The notes beneath the pieces were generated by a model. That model saw only the letters and a program-made list of their open reading frames with translations. It was not told the origin of the DNA and ran no database searches. A program made the translations under genes and the position numbers. From NCBI RefSeq assembly GCF_042684265.1, contig NZ_JBHULB010000016.1, forward strand, positions 1 through 64,000: 64,000 nt of DNA, written 5' to 3'. This stretch comes from Croceitalea marina. GTDB lineage: Bacteria > Bacteroidota > Bacteroidia > Flavobacteriales > Flavobacteriaceae. Below are positions 25,427 through 33,608 of the stretch, one piece after another; the first letter of the stretch is position 1; each line of letters opens with the position of its first letter.

Positions 25427-26230
25427 ATGATTAAAATCAAAACGGCAGAAGAGATTGAACTCATGCGCGAGAGTGCATTGGTAGTTTCTAAAACCTTAGG
25501 GATGATCGCCTCTGAAATTAAGCCTGGAGCAAATCCATTAAAGCTAGATAAACTTGCTGAAGAATTTATTCGGGACCAAGGTGCCGAACCAGGTTTTTTA
25601 GGCATGTATGATTTTCCTAATACGCTAAACTGGAGCCCAAACGCGCAAGTAGTTCATGGTATTCCAAATAACGATGATCTAAAGGATGGCGACATCATCT
25701 CAGTAGATTGTGGCGCCCTAAAAAATGGCTATTATGGTGATCATGCCTACACTTTTGAAGTTGGCGAAGTAGCCGAAGAAACCAAGAAACTTTTAAAAAT
25801 TACCAAAGAATCCCTGTATGTAGGAATACGTGAATTCAAACTTGGTAATCGTGTTGGTGACGTTGGTTATGCCATACAAAATTATTGTGAAAATCAGGGT
25901 TACGGCATTGTACGTGAATTGGTGGGTCATGGACTAGGTAAAGAACTTCATGAAGACCCTCAAATGCCAAATTATGGCAAAAGAGGTCGAGGCAAAAAAT
26001 TTGTTAATGGTATGGTCGTTGCCATAGAACCTATGGTAAATATGGGTACGAAACGCATAAAACAACTTAGGGACGGATGGACGATTTTAACAGCCGATGG
26101 ACAACCTAGTGCACATTTTGAACATGACGTAGCATTAATAGATGGTAAACCGGAGCTTCTTTCTACTTTTAAATACATCTATGATGCTTTGGGCATTACC
26201 TCGCGCGAAGAAGAAGAATTTGCAAGTTAA
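25427..26230 (+). CDS. map: Type I methionyl aminopeptidase
   Basis: A 267-residue cytosolic enzyme that removes the initiator Met from nascent proteins. The five metal ligands are visible: VDCGALKNGYYGDHAYTF (two Asp), GHGLGKELHEDP (His), AIEPMV (Glu) and HFEHDVALID (Glu). The start at 25427 gives the family's usual opening (MIKIKTAEEIELMRESALVV). The longer frame starts inside the promoter and is rejected. It lacks an N-terminal zinc finger, as is normal for bacterial enzymes. Confidence 0.97.
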   Translation: MIKIKTAEEIELMRESALVVSKTLGMIASEIKPGANPLKLDKLAEEFIRDQGAEPGFLGMYDFPNTLNWSPNAQVVHGIPNNDDLKDGDIISVDCGALKNGYYGDHAYTFEVGEVAEETKKLLKITKESLYVGIREFKLGNRVGDVGYAIQNYCENQGYGIVRELVGHGLGKELHEDPQMPNYGKRGRGKKFVNGMVVAIEPMVNMGTKRIKQLRDGWTILTADGQPSAHFEHDVALIDGKPELLSTFKYIYDALGITSREEEEFAS

Positions 26231-26249
26231 AATCTAAAAAACATCATCT

Positions 26250-27470
26250 TTAATTTCCTTTGAAATAAGTTCCAAAGGCATTCTCTTTTTCAAACGAGGA
26301 TATGATTAAGTTTTCTCTTTCTGTTCGATAAATAACTGGATTATCTCTCCAAAAACGGGGCTTGTATTTAGCTTTTTCAAAATTTCTTACATCTTCAAGC
26401 TCCAAACTTGAAGTCCTAAGCTTTTTATGCGGTTTTATTGCATTTTTGTATATAATAAATTTTGAAGCCACCCTACAAGGAAATACTACATCATTTTCAA
26501 TAAAATCATAGAAGTATTCTACATTTATAAAATCTAAGTGTCCTGTTATTTCAGAATAGTTAAACTGTAACTTGTGTCGAGCATTATCAATTGCCAATTT
26601 TTTATCTCCTTTATAATTAGATAGATCATCAGAGCCCAAAGCGTGGTCAATAAAAACGGTATACTGAACAAGTTTTTTTTCAGAGGGTATATATACAAAA
26701 CTCCCATAACTGTTGATTGGATTTGTTATATCATCGTCAGGCTCAAAATGTATTTCATGATATGTACTTTTATTTTTTTGATAACTCTTTTCAATATAAA
26801 ACTGATAGTTTTTAATAAAACTTTCCCCAAATGGCTTGCCTACGGTAACCTCATTAGTTTTAAGTACAGGTGAATATAGTTGAGGGGTTAAGGTGAGAGA
26901 GGAAAAATTTGAATGGATTAAAAATAGTGAGGTAGAATCACTTCTTTTTCTTGCAAATCTTGCCTGGTCTATTTTAATTTTATCTATTCCATTTTTAGAG
27001 TGCGTTATTTTATAAAAAGCCTCTATCCATTCCATCGCTATAGTATCTTTAAATGAAGTTTGTCTATAGAATGCATAACTATTTCTAATCTGACTTTTCT
27101 TTAGGGTTTCCATAATATCCCGAATCATTTCAGAAACCCCATCATTTGTAACCGTAACTCCTTGTAATTCTAACAAATTCGGTTTTAAATACAGTGTATC
27201 GGAATAGTTTATAGAAAACTCTTTGACAGACAATTCTAATACTTCATATCCTATATGGGATATTCTCAAAGAATCTTTTTCATTTGATGAGTTTATTATC
27301 CTAAACCTTCCCTCTTCATTTGTTATAGTGCCATGATTACCTGACAAACTTTGAACATGAACATCTGCAATACCAACTCCTGTTATGCTATCTAAAACTA
27401 CACCTTCGACACTTTGAGAAAATGAAAGCGTAATTGAGAAGAAAAAAATTAAAATGAACCTATTCCTCAT
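26250..27470 (-). CDS. Exported carboxypeptidase-like regulatory domain protein
   Basis: A 406-residue protein with a signal peptide (FILIFFFSITLSFSQS) and an N-terminal regulatory Ig domain (VEGVVLDSITGVGIADVHVQ, NEEGRFRI). After it come a strand-rich region with LLELQGVTVTNDGVSEMI, which resembles the link to a TonB plug, and about 300 residues without a recognised fold (SYAFYRQTSFKDTIAMEWIE). It lacks a barrel. This architecture is common in Bacteroidota and is sometimes called DUF5686-like in longer members; here no such domain is certain. It is convergent with map. Function unknown. Confidence 0.75.
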   Translation of the reverse strand: MRNRFILIFFFSITLSFSQSVEGVVLDSITGVGIADVHVQSLSGNHGTITNEEGRFRIINSSNEKDSLRISHIGYEVLELSVKEFSINYSDTLYLKPNLLELQGVTVTNDGVSEMIRDIMETLKKSQIRNSYAFYRQTSFKDTIAMEWIEAFYKITHSKNGIDKIKIDQARFARKRSDSTSLFLIHSNFSSLTLTPQLYSPVLKTNEVTVGKPFGESFIKNYQFYIEKSYQKNKSTYHEIHFEPDDDITNPINSYGSFVYIPSEKKLVQYTVFIDHALGSDDLSNYKGDKKLAIDNARHKLQFNYSEITGHLDFINVEYFYDFIENDVVFPCRVASKFIIYKNAIKPHKKLRTSSLELEDVRNFEKAKYKPRFWRDNPVIYRTERENLIISSFEKENAFGTYFKGN

Positions 27471-27593
27471 ATTATGAAATAACCATTAACGTTAATTTAA
27501 AAAAGTGTAGTCAAATACATCACCATATTTAACTCAAACACTTATTTTTGGCAAAAATCGTGCCTTCCCAAGTTTTGTATAACTTTCTTTGTT

Positions 27594-28358
27594 ATGTCCA
27601 AAATCTTTAAATCCATTTTAAACTTAGTTCCGAGGCCTTGGCTTATTAGCTTAAGCTATTGGATAAGACCCTTTTTGGCCCTTTACTATCGTGGCAACAC
27701 TTATATTGACCCTATAGACGGAAAAGGGTTTCGTAAGTTTTTACCTTACGGATACGAAAATCCGAGAGAAGGTGTTTTATCGCCTTCTACCCTATCATTA
27801 GAGCGCCATCGACTACTTTGGCTATATCTAAAGAACGAAACCAACTTTTTTAGCGCCCCATTAAATGTGTTACATTTTGCCCCTGAACAAGCATTTCATA
27901 AGCGTTTTAAACAACTTAAGAACATCGATTACACTACTACGGACCTTAACTCGCCCATCGCAGACATTAAAGCGGATATTTGCAATCTTCCCTTTGACAA
28001 TGACGCTTATGATGTCATCTTATGCAATCATGTCCTCGAACACATTCCGAACGACAGCAAGGCTATGCAAGAACTGTATCGTGTTTTAAAACCTGGGGGA
28101 TTCGGTATTTTTCAAATACCTCAAGACTTGAATAGGGAAAAAACTTTTGAAGACGATTCGATTACTGACAAAAAGGAACGTGCAAAGATATTTGGCCAGT
28201 ACGACCATGTACGTATATACGGCAGAGACTTTTTTGACAAACTTCGAAGTATTGGTTTTAAGGTTGATGAAGTGGACTATACCAGTAAATTAAGTTCTGA
28301 GAACATAAATCGTTATCGTTTGGCAAAAGGAGAGATTATTCCTCTTGTTAAAAAATAG
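27594..28358 (+). CDS. Class I SAM-dependent methyltransferase
   Basis: A 254-residue methyltransferase of the methyltransf_11 type. SAM motif I is VLHFAPEQAFHKRF (an FAPE variant of the usual GxGxG), motif II YTTTDLNSPIADIKADI, and the post-motif block is NLPFDNDAYDVILCNHVLEHI followed by LYRVLKPGGFGIFQIP. The FAPE form is seen in methyltransferases of glycan and lipid gene clusters; the substrate here is unknown. The last 18 codons are duplicated 3789 bp downstream as a gene remnant beside apbE, which suggests that foreign DNA was inserted at this gene end. The present stop codon is followed by that insert. Confidence 0.88.
   Translation: MSKIFKSILNLVPRPWLISLSYWIRPFLALYYRGNTYIDPIDGKGFRKFLPYGYENPREGVLSPSTLSLERHRLLWLYLKNETNFFSAPLNVLHFAPEQAFHKRFKQLKNIDYTTTDLNSPIADIKADICNLPFDNDAYDVILCNHVLEHIPNDSKAMQELYRVLKPGGFGIFQIPQDLNREKTFEDDSITDKKERAKIFGQYDHVRIYGRDFFDKLRSIGFKVDEVDYTSKLSSENINRYRLAKGEIIPLVKK
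28304..28343 (+). repeat. Direct repeat, left copy (intact methyltransferase 3' end)
   Basis: A 40-bp block in the last codons of the methyltransferase gene, matching 32093-32132 except at one base (28337, T against A). Confidence 0.95.
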
Positions 28359-28359
28359 T

Positions 28360-28406
28360 ACCGTTCGTCGAAATTTATCATCCATCCGGCCACAATAATC
28401 ATCCAT
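28360..28406 (+). promoter_or_regulatory. Candidate regulator-binding region in front of the T9SS type A gene
   Basis: ACCGTTCGT at 28360-28368 fits the LytTR consensus. It is followed by ATCATCCAT at 28377 and again at 28398, exactly 21 bp apart, about two helical turns. Spacing of this kind is typical for dimeric regulators. The rest of the gap up to 28553 is very AT-rich and has no gene. Binding is not shown. Confidence 0.35.
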
Positions 28407-28553
28407 ACATACACCTTCAATTACTTGATTTTTAATTAGTTAATTATTTTTTTCTCTAAACAAGAGATTATACACACTATTTAATTTTAAAATAATTAAC
28501 AATATTTATCCTACATAATAGTTTTAATAAAATAAAACCCAAATCTTAGTTGC

Positions 28554-30962
28554 ATGAAGAAAATTACTACTTCAAGAATTGTTGGCCACTTATTCATCAT
28601 AATTTGCTATCTAACAACAAACAATCTAAATGGACAAGATTTACCCATAAATCCATTGGATTGCGGCTATGCATGTAGTGCCCAAGATGTTATTATCCAA
28701 GAACCGTATTTCGCGGTAGACGACCAAGGCACACCTTTTCAACCCTACCTCTACTCCATTGGTGATACGGTAACAGGTTATATTGCATTTTCACTGGTCA
28801 ACACCACTGGAACAGATAGGTATACCCCTATGATACATACACAAGTAGAAAATGGGAGTGAGTTCAGCCTAATGAGCACTTGTTATGGTACTTTGCCGGC
28901 CAATCAAACCAAAATCTATGTGAGCCCACAATCTTTCACTCATACCTTTGGTGACGAATTTTCATTAAACAATATTTGGATAGGTTGGAACGTATCTTCA
29001 AAAGTATGTGATGATATTTACGGAGCAACAACTTGCAACAAGCTCATTCCATCGGGAAAATGTGGTGACTACAATAACATACCATTGTATATAAAGCTAC
29101 CCGTTGAAACACCACCAGTTTTTGGTACTGAAATTTGCAACAATGGAATTGACGACGATAATAACGGATTAACAGACTGTGATGATATGGGCTGCCCGGA
29201 CGAAAGCGAATGTACCTTTACCTCTACTACGGGCGGTAATGATAGCGGATTGGAAAGTAATGCCCGTCTAGCTGAAAAAATAAATAAAAGACACTTTGAA
29301 CGCATAAAGAACAATACACATCGCTTAAATGTTAAAACCGAAGAAAGAAATTTTGCAAAAAAAGTTGATTTACACAAAAAAGGTCTATCCATAAAAAAAG
29401 GTACTCATACGAGCCGAACTAAGGACAGGATCGATTTATTTAGTCTTATACCTGTTGATGCCATACCAAATACCACCTCTTTCAACAGTACCCCAACAGA
29501 TTTAAATGCTATTACTAATGCCGTTGAGACTTTGTCCGTTGATTATTTCGATGGAGACATAAGAAAAGGTGCTGTCTTGGCAACAATATCAGAAAACGGT
29601 GTTTATGAACATACAAAGGCAGTATGTGACAGGGTCGTGGGCTCTAAAATATTGGATATGTGGAAAATACCAATCTATAGAAATAAGGAGTTCATTATAA
29701 CAAAACTTGAAAGCAAAAAAGGTGAAATTGAATATGGGTGTACATTCTCATTCTTTATTGATGAAACCAATGGGGTTACCGTTGAAAACCACTGGAATGT
29801 ATCTGATTACCATTCTAACGGGGAGTACTATAACTTTCAGGTTTGGGCCAACAGCTCATTTAATCTAATGAAGGTAACTTGGGAACTACTTTATAACATT
29901 GAAAATCTGAACGAGGAACCCCTTGACTTTAAAATGGGCCAACTACCCGAAGTTTATATACAAGATGTTGTTTACAAAAACAACAATTTGGTATTAAACT
30001 TTATCAACGGCAGTGGGCAAAAATCCGTGAACATCAAAGGTCTTGTTTCAGATTCAGAAACGAGTACTGATAGAGTTTTTTACGACACGTTCTCATTAAC
30101 CGGAGAACGTTTTGAACAAGTGGTTTACGATACTAATAGCGTTTATTCCATTGGTTTTACCATTAATGAAAAAGAAGGCGCTGTAACAGACAATGTCTTT
30201 TTTGCAGATGGAGTTTGGGGTTACGATGTTGATGAGAGCAAGGAAGATCTTCAAATTTTTGAGACATATCGAGATTTTCAAAGCCAAAACGACGGTGACC
30301 TTTACATAGAGCGAGGTGCCAAAATTCGAGGGCTTTTAAATGAAAAATTTGTGCTCTACCGGGCTATCCAAGCTAAATTTGAGGCATTAGACATTTCAGA
30401 ATTTAATGGATTAGCCTTTAATGCAAAATCAAACAAGATTCGAGAGATGGATGTGCGTTTGATCAACCCCGATCTGCCTTACGAAGAACAAATGAAAGCT
30501 CGAATTGTCTTAAACACTGAAACTGACCAATACTACATAGATTTCAGCGCCTTTGAAGGAAATCTAAAAAATCTGGATAATATCACAATGATGGTTTTTG
30601 AAGTACCAAATTGGGAAAACGAACCAACACATTTTATTCTAGAACTTACTCGCTTGCGATTGGCAAGCTCACAATCCGGTAAAGCCATGGCCCAAATTAA
30701 TGGGCAAGAACGTTTAAACAGGGCATATCCAAATCCCATGATCTCTAAGGCAACAATTGCATTTGAAAGCAAGATTTCCAATACGTATCAATTATATGTT
30801 CATGATATGATGGGCAGAACCGTGCATACAAGTGAAGGAACTTTGAATCAAGGTTTAAACAGGGTGAGCATAGAAAGGGGCAATTTACCGGCCGGGAATT
30901 ACTCCTATGAGGTAAAATTGAACAAGGAAGAAAATATAGGTGGAATCCTTATCATGAAATAA
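28554..30962 (+). CDS. Secreted protein with type A T9SS sorting domain
   Basis: An 802-residue protein with a signal peptide (IVGHLFIIICYLTTNNLNGQ). Around residues 195-225 is a Cys/Asp motif (EICNNGIDDDNNGLTDCDD), a small Ca2+-binding element common in secreted Bacteroidota proteins. A Lys/Arg-rich linker follows (about residues 235-285). The long middle is beta-rich and unrecognised. The last 80 residues are a type A T9SS domain (RAYPNPMISKATIAFESK, YQLYVHDMMGRTVHT, LPAGNYSYEVKL), which directs export and surface attachment. It lies in the inserted segment with the lipoprotein that follows 119 bases later; the two may work as a pair. Confidence 0.85.
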   Translation: MKKITTSRIVGHLFIIICYLTTNNLNGQDLPINPLDCGYACSAQDVIIQEPYFAVDDQGTPFQPYLYSIGDTVTGYIAFSLVNTTGTDRYTPMIHTQVENGSEFSLMSTCYGTLPANQTKIYVSPQSFTHTFGDEFSLNNIWIGWNVSSKVCDDIYGATTCNKLIPSGKCGDYNNIPLYIKLPVETPPVFGTEICNNGIDDDNNGLTDCDDMGCPDESECTFTSTTGGNDSGLESNARLAEKINKRHFERIKNNTHRLNVKTEERNFAKKVDLHKKGLSIKKGTHTSRTKDRIDLFSLIPVDAIPNTTSFNSTPTDLNAITNAVETLSVDYFDGDIRKGAVLATISENGVYEHTKAVCDRVVGSKILDMWKIPIYRNKEFIITKLESKKGEIEYGCTFSFFIDETNGVTVENHWNVSDYHSNGEYYNFQVWANSSFNLMKVTWELLYNIENLNEEPLDFKMGQLPEVYIQDVVYKNNNLVLNFINGSGQKSVNIKGLVSDSETSTDRVFYDTFSLTGERFEQVVYDTNSVYSIGFTINEKEGAVTDNVFFADGVWGYDVDESKEDLQIFETYRDFQSQNDGDLYIERGAKIRGLLNEKFVLYRAIQAKFEALDISEFNGLAFNAKSNKIREMDVRLINPDLPYEEQMKARIVLNTETDQYYIDFSAFEGNLKNLDNITMMVFEVPNWENEPTHFILELTRLRLASSQSGKAMAQINGQERLNRAYPNPMISKATIAFESKISNTYQLYVHDMMGRTVHTSEGTLNQGLNRVSIERGNLPAGNYSYEVKLNKEENIGGILIMK

Positions 30963-31081
30963 ACAATAAAACTAAGATAAATCGTGCTTAATGGCCTATC
31001 TTCTTTAAATCGCTCAAGTTCTTTAACCATGAGAATACGGTTTAAACCATGATAAAGGGTATTTTTTTAAATAGTTTTAAT

Positions 31082-32092
31082 ATGAGCAGAAATTGGAATT
31101 CTATTCTTTTTATTATTTGTGCAATATGCCTAAATGCATGTAGTAAGAATAGCGAACAGGTACAAGGTGATAAAAATTTTATTGACTCTTCAAATTTTAA
31201 CGGATCAATTACGGGAGAATTGGAACTAGATCCAAGTATAATTTACAATTTAACCGGAGGGTTGATCCTAGAGCCTGGTGCAACACTTATCGTTCCTGCT
31301 GGAACCACAATTGAGGCCGAACCGGGTGATTCCTACATTTTAGTAAAAAAAGGTGCAGACATTGTAATTAATGGAAGTATTGACCTGCCAGTTTTGATGA
31401 CAACGCCAGAAGGAAGTACAAATTCATGGGGAGGGATACTAATAGCAGGAAATTCCTTTTCATCAAAAGGTGAAAACATTTCAAAAACGATAGGTAAAGT
31501 AAACATAGATTATGGAGGGAATGACTTTAGTGAAAATTCTGGCACTATAAAATATTTGATTCTTAAGAATGCCGGTGGCCTATCAAATAATAACAGTGCT
31601 GCTCTATCGCTATTTGGCGTTGGTTCTGGCACGACCATAGAAAATGTGGCTTTCTTTAATTCTGTAGAAGGAATTAAATATACTGGGGGAACAGTATCCT
31701 CTTCAAATATTTATTTTGAAAACAATTCAGGTTCCAGTATCGTAATAGATGAGGGTTGGAGCGGTGTTCAATCTTATTCGTATGTTGCAAATGACAAGCC
31801 TTATACTTCAATAGTTTCCGCTAGCGGCCCTAACGGTAGACCCACTATTGACAAATTTTCAGCCAGAACTGACCAAAGTGCTCTTGGATTTTCGTTTGGG
31901 GGTGATTCTGGAGCGAATATAACGGATTTATCAATGGTTGGTTTTGCTCCTTCATTTATGCTCACTGACAATGTTGAAACGGTCAATGTACTTGTAGAAG
32001 GGGAAAACGTAAATACCGATGAAGATTATAACAAAGCCTCAAAAGTAAACAAAGAGTCCTTTAATTGGGCCGGAAATTTAATCCAACTATAG
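31082..32092 (+). CDS. Surface lipoprotein with beta-helix-like repeats
   Basis: A 336-residue protein. The start at 31082 is favoured because it places the lipobox (ICAICLNACSK) at the normal distance; the frame also allows 31049. The body (GGLILEPGATLIVPAGTTIE, KKGADIVINGSIDLPVLM, SWGGILIAGNSF, NIDYGGNDFSENSGTIKYLI) resembles right-handed beta-helix proteins that flavobacterial genomes often carry near TonB receptors. It probably sits on the outer membrane. Its TAG stop is the last base before the right copy of the duplicated methyltransferase end, so the cassette boundary falls exactly at its stop codon. Confidence 0.75.
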   Translation: MSRNWNSILFIICAICLNACSKNSEQVQGDKNFIDSSNFNGSITGELELDPSIIYNLTGGLILEPGATLIVPAGTTIEAEPGDSYILVKKGADIVINGSIDLPVLMTTPEGSTNSWGGILIAGNSFSSKGENISKTIGKVNIDYGGNDFSENSGTIKYLILKNAGGLSNNNSAALSLFGVGSGTTIENVAFFNSVEGIKYTGGTVSSSNIYFENNSGSSIVIDEGWSGVQSYSYVANDKPYTSIVSASGPNGRPTIDKFSARTDQSALGFSFGGDSGANITDLSMVGFAPSFMLTDNVETVNVLVEGENVNTDEDYNKASKVNKESFNWAGNLIQL

Positions 32093-32132
32093 CATAAATC
32101 GTTATCGTTTGGCAAAAGGAGAGATAATTCCT
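32093..32132 (+). repeat. Direct repeat, right copy (remnant beside apbE)
   Basis: Matches 28304-28343 at 39 of 40 bases. It begins directly after the TAG stop of the lipoprotein gene. Confidence 0.95.
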
Positions 32133-32147
32133 GTAGTGAGTAAATAA
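32093..32147 (+). pseudogene. Remnant of a methyltransferase 3' end
   Basis: These 55 bases encode the final codons INRYRLAKGEIIPVVSK and stop, homologous to the end of the gene at 27594 (INRYRLAKGEIIPLVKK). No start or upstream body remains. The stop codon abuts the stop of convergent apbE with no spacer, so the ancestral methyltransferase gene probably ended here. Confidence 0.85.
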
Positions 32148-33158
32148 TTACTTTGCCAGTATCGCCTCGAATCCTGAAGTCATGAAGTTTTTCATAGTAC
32201 CCTCTTCATCCAAATAAATAATAAAGGCGTCCAACTCCTTTCTCTTAAGTTCTAACAAGGCTTTAGATGCATTTAAGTCCATTGCCATAAAAGCTGTGGC
32301 ATAACCGTCAGCCTGTATACAACTGTTTGCTACAACAGTCGCCGAAAGTACATTGGAATTTTTTGTGTAGCCCGTTTTTGGGTCAATAGTATGCACATAC
32401 TTTTCACCAGTTTCGGGGTCTATTCTAAACTTTCTATAATTTCCAGAAGAGGCCAAAGCTTTGTCTTTTAAGTTAACCACAGCTGCGGACCCTCTTTTCA
32501 TAAAATTATTAGGCTTATCTATACCAACTTTCCAAGGCTTGCCAGAGATTATATTAGTTCCTTTTGCAAGAACCTCCCCTCCTACTTCAACCAAATAGTT
32601 TTTTATCTGATGCTTGTCAAGCATTCTTCCCAAACGATCAATGGCATAACCTTTGGCAATTGCATTAAAATCAAACTGTACTTCGGGTTTGCTTTTTGTG
32701 ATTCTAAAATCTCTTGTTAAACCTATATGCCTCCAGCCCACATATTGCATAAGACTATCTACCCTAGTACTGTCCATTTTCATTGTACTATCTTCAGGAC
32801 CAAAACCCCAAGCATCTACAAGAACACCTACAGTTGGGTCGAAATAGCCGTCCGTCTCACTATTAATAACTTGACTTTGAAAAAAAATGTCCCTAAACAT
32901 TTGATCTACTATTAACGTAGTATCCCCACCGTTGATTTTCGAAATATCAGAATCAGTAATATAGGTAGACATTGATTTATTGAATACGGTAAAAACAGAA
33001 TCAATTTCGCGTTGAAAATCAAGTTCTTTATCGGATATATATTGAATTGCATAACTCGTTCCGAGGGCTGGTCCGGTGTTTTGATTCTTCACTAAATTTG
33101 GCTTAGTATCGCACCCAAACAAAATCAGTACTAGAACAACTAAAAGTAGGTTTTTCAT
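32148..33158 (-). CDS. apbE: FAD:protein FMN transferase
   Basis: A 336-residue lipoprotein or periplasmic enzyme (lipobox LVLVLILFGCDTK). ApbE uses FAD to attach FMN covalently to a Thr of NqrB and NqrC, needed for a working Na+-NQR. Motifs: GTSYAIQYIS, DFNAIAKGYAIDRLGR, VEVGGEVLAKG and HTIDPKTGY, with the flavin- and Mg-binding residues of the family. The start at 33158 is chosen because it gives the lipoprotein signal; the longer start at 33179 overlaps the upstream gene. It follows the nqr operon on the same strand, separated by one small gene and a terminator. Confidence 0.95.
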   Translation of the reverse strand: MKNLLLVVLVLILFGCDTKPNLVKNQNTGPALGTSYAIQYISDKELDFQREIDSVFTVFNKSMSTYITDSDISKINGGDTTLIVDQMFRDIFFQSQVINSETDGYFDPTVGVLVDAWGFGPEDSTMKMDSTRVDSLMQYVGWRHIGLTRDFRITKSKPEVQFDFNAIAKGYAIDRLGRMLDKHQIKNYLVEVGGEVLAKGTNIISGKPWKVGIDKPNNFMKRGSAAVVNLKDKALASSGNYRKFRIDPETGEKYVHTIDPKTGYTKNSNVLSATVVANSCIQADGYATAFMAMDLNASKALLELKRKELDAFIIYLDEEGTMKNFMTSGFEAILAK

Positions 33159-33168
33159 CTTCTCGCAG

Positions 33169-33537
33169 TTAAATTTCAATTAAACCTTCATAATCAACGA
33201 CATACTCCTCATTCAAATACACGGGCAGGTAATAATCAGACGCATTGACCAAGCCGACAGCGGCATAAAAGGTTCTCGCCTCAAACTTTAAAGCATGGTC
33301 TTTCATTTTATTTAAGTCGGCCATAAAGAAATCCTTGTCCCTTGGGTCTCCTGGGTATTCAATGCTTTTGACCACTATAAAACTTAGCTTTTTATCTTTA
33401 GTACAAACAAATTGAGGATTCTTTTTCAACTCACTATTTACGGCTAAAAATTCGTAACCATTTTCTTCGAGTTGTTTCCCAACAATATTCATTGCCAAAT
33501 TATGCAATTCTTGTTCCGTAAGTTCTCTTCGTTCCAT
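33169..33537 (-). CDS. Conserved Nqr-linked cytosolic protein of unknown function
   Basis: A 122-residue soluble protein without signal peptide or membrane helix (opens MERRELTEQELHNLAMNIVG). It has an alternation of strands and helices (YEFLAVNSELKKNPQFVCTK, LSFIVVKSIEYPG, TFYAAVGLVNASDYYLPVYL) that resembles a restriction-endonuclease-like or related alpha/beta fold, though no catalytic motif is evident. Homologues that I have seen in flavobacteria are sometimes labelled as Nqr subunit F only because of position. It lies between nqrF and apbE, 10 bases before the apbE start, so it is co-transcribed with apbE. A role in Nqr maturation is inference. Confidence 0.7.
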   Translation of the reverse strand: MERRELTEQELHNLAMNIVGKQLEENGYEFLAVNSELKKNPQFVCTKDKKLSFIVVKSIEYPGDPRDKDFFMADLNKMKDHALKFEARTFYAAVGLVNASDYYLPVYLNEEYVVDYEGLIEI

Positions 33538-33544
33538 ATGTAAA

Positions 33545-33569
33545 AAGCCGATACGGGTTGTATCGGCTT
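33545..33569 (-). terminator. Terminator downstream of nqrF
   Basis: A perfect 10-bp stem (AAGCCGATAC/GTATCGGCTT) with a 5-base loop is followed on the minus strand by a T run. It lies 39 bases after the nqrF stop and should separate or dampen expression of the 33169 gene and apbE. Confidence 0.85.
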
Positions 33570-33608
33570 ATATTTAGATTCTTGTATAACAAGAATTATA
33601 TTTACTAT

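Larger units (their letters stand above)
28304..32132 (+). mobile_element. Putative 3.8-kb gene cassette bounded by duplicated methyltransferase 3' ends
   Basis: The block 28304-28343 recurs at 32093-32132 with 39 of 40 bases identical, in direct orientation. The two copies run in the same reading frame to stop codons at the same offset. Between them lie two genes (T9SS type A protein and lipoprotein). The left copy completes an intact gene; the right is a 55-bp remnant next to apbE. This is what integration into a gene end leaves behind, but no integrase or transposase is visible, so the element type is inference. Confidence 0.5.

Noticed and set aside
30976..31045. Partial match to the duplicated block (ATAAATCGT) and a GGTTTAAACC palindrome inside the cassette
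   Set aside because: Nine matching bases are expected by chance in AT-rich DNA, and the palindrome has no clear partner.
33159..33179. Upstream start for apbE
   Set aside because: It overlaps the preceding gene and displaces the lipoprotein signal; 33158 fits better.
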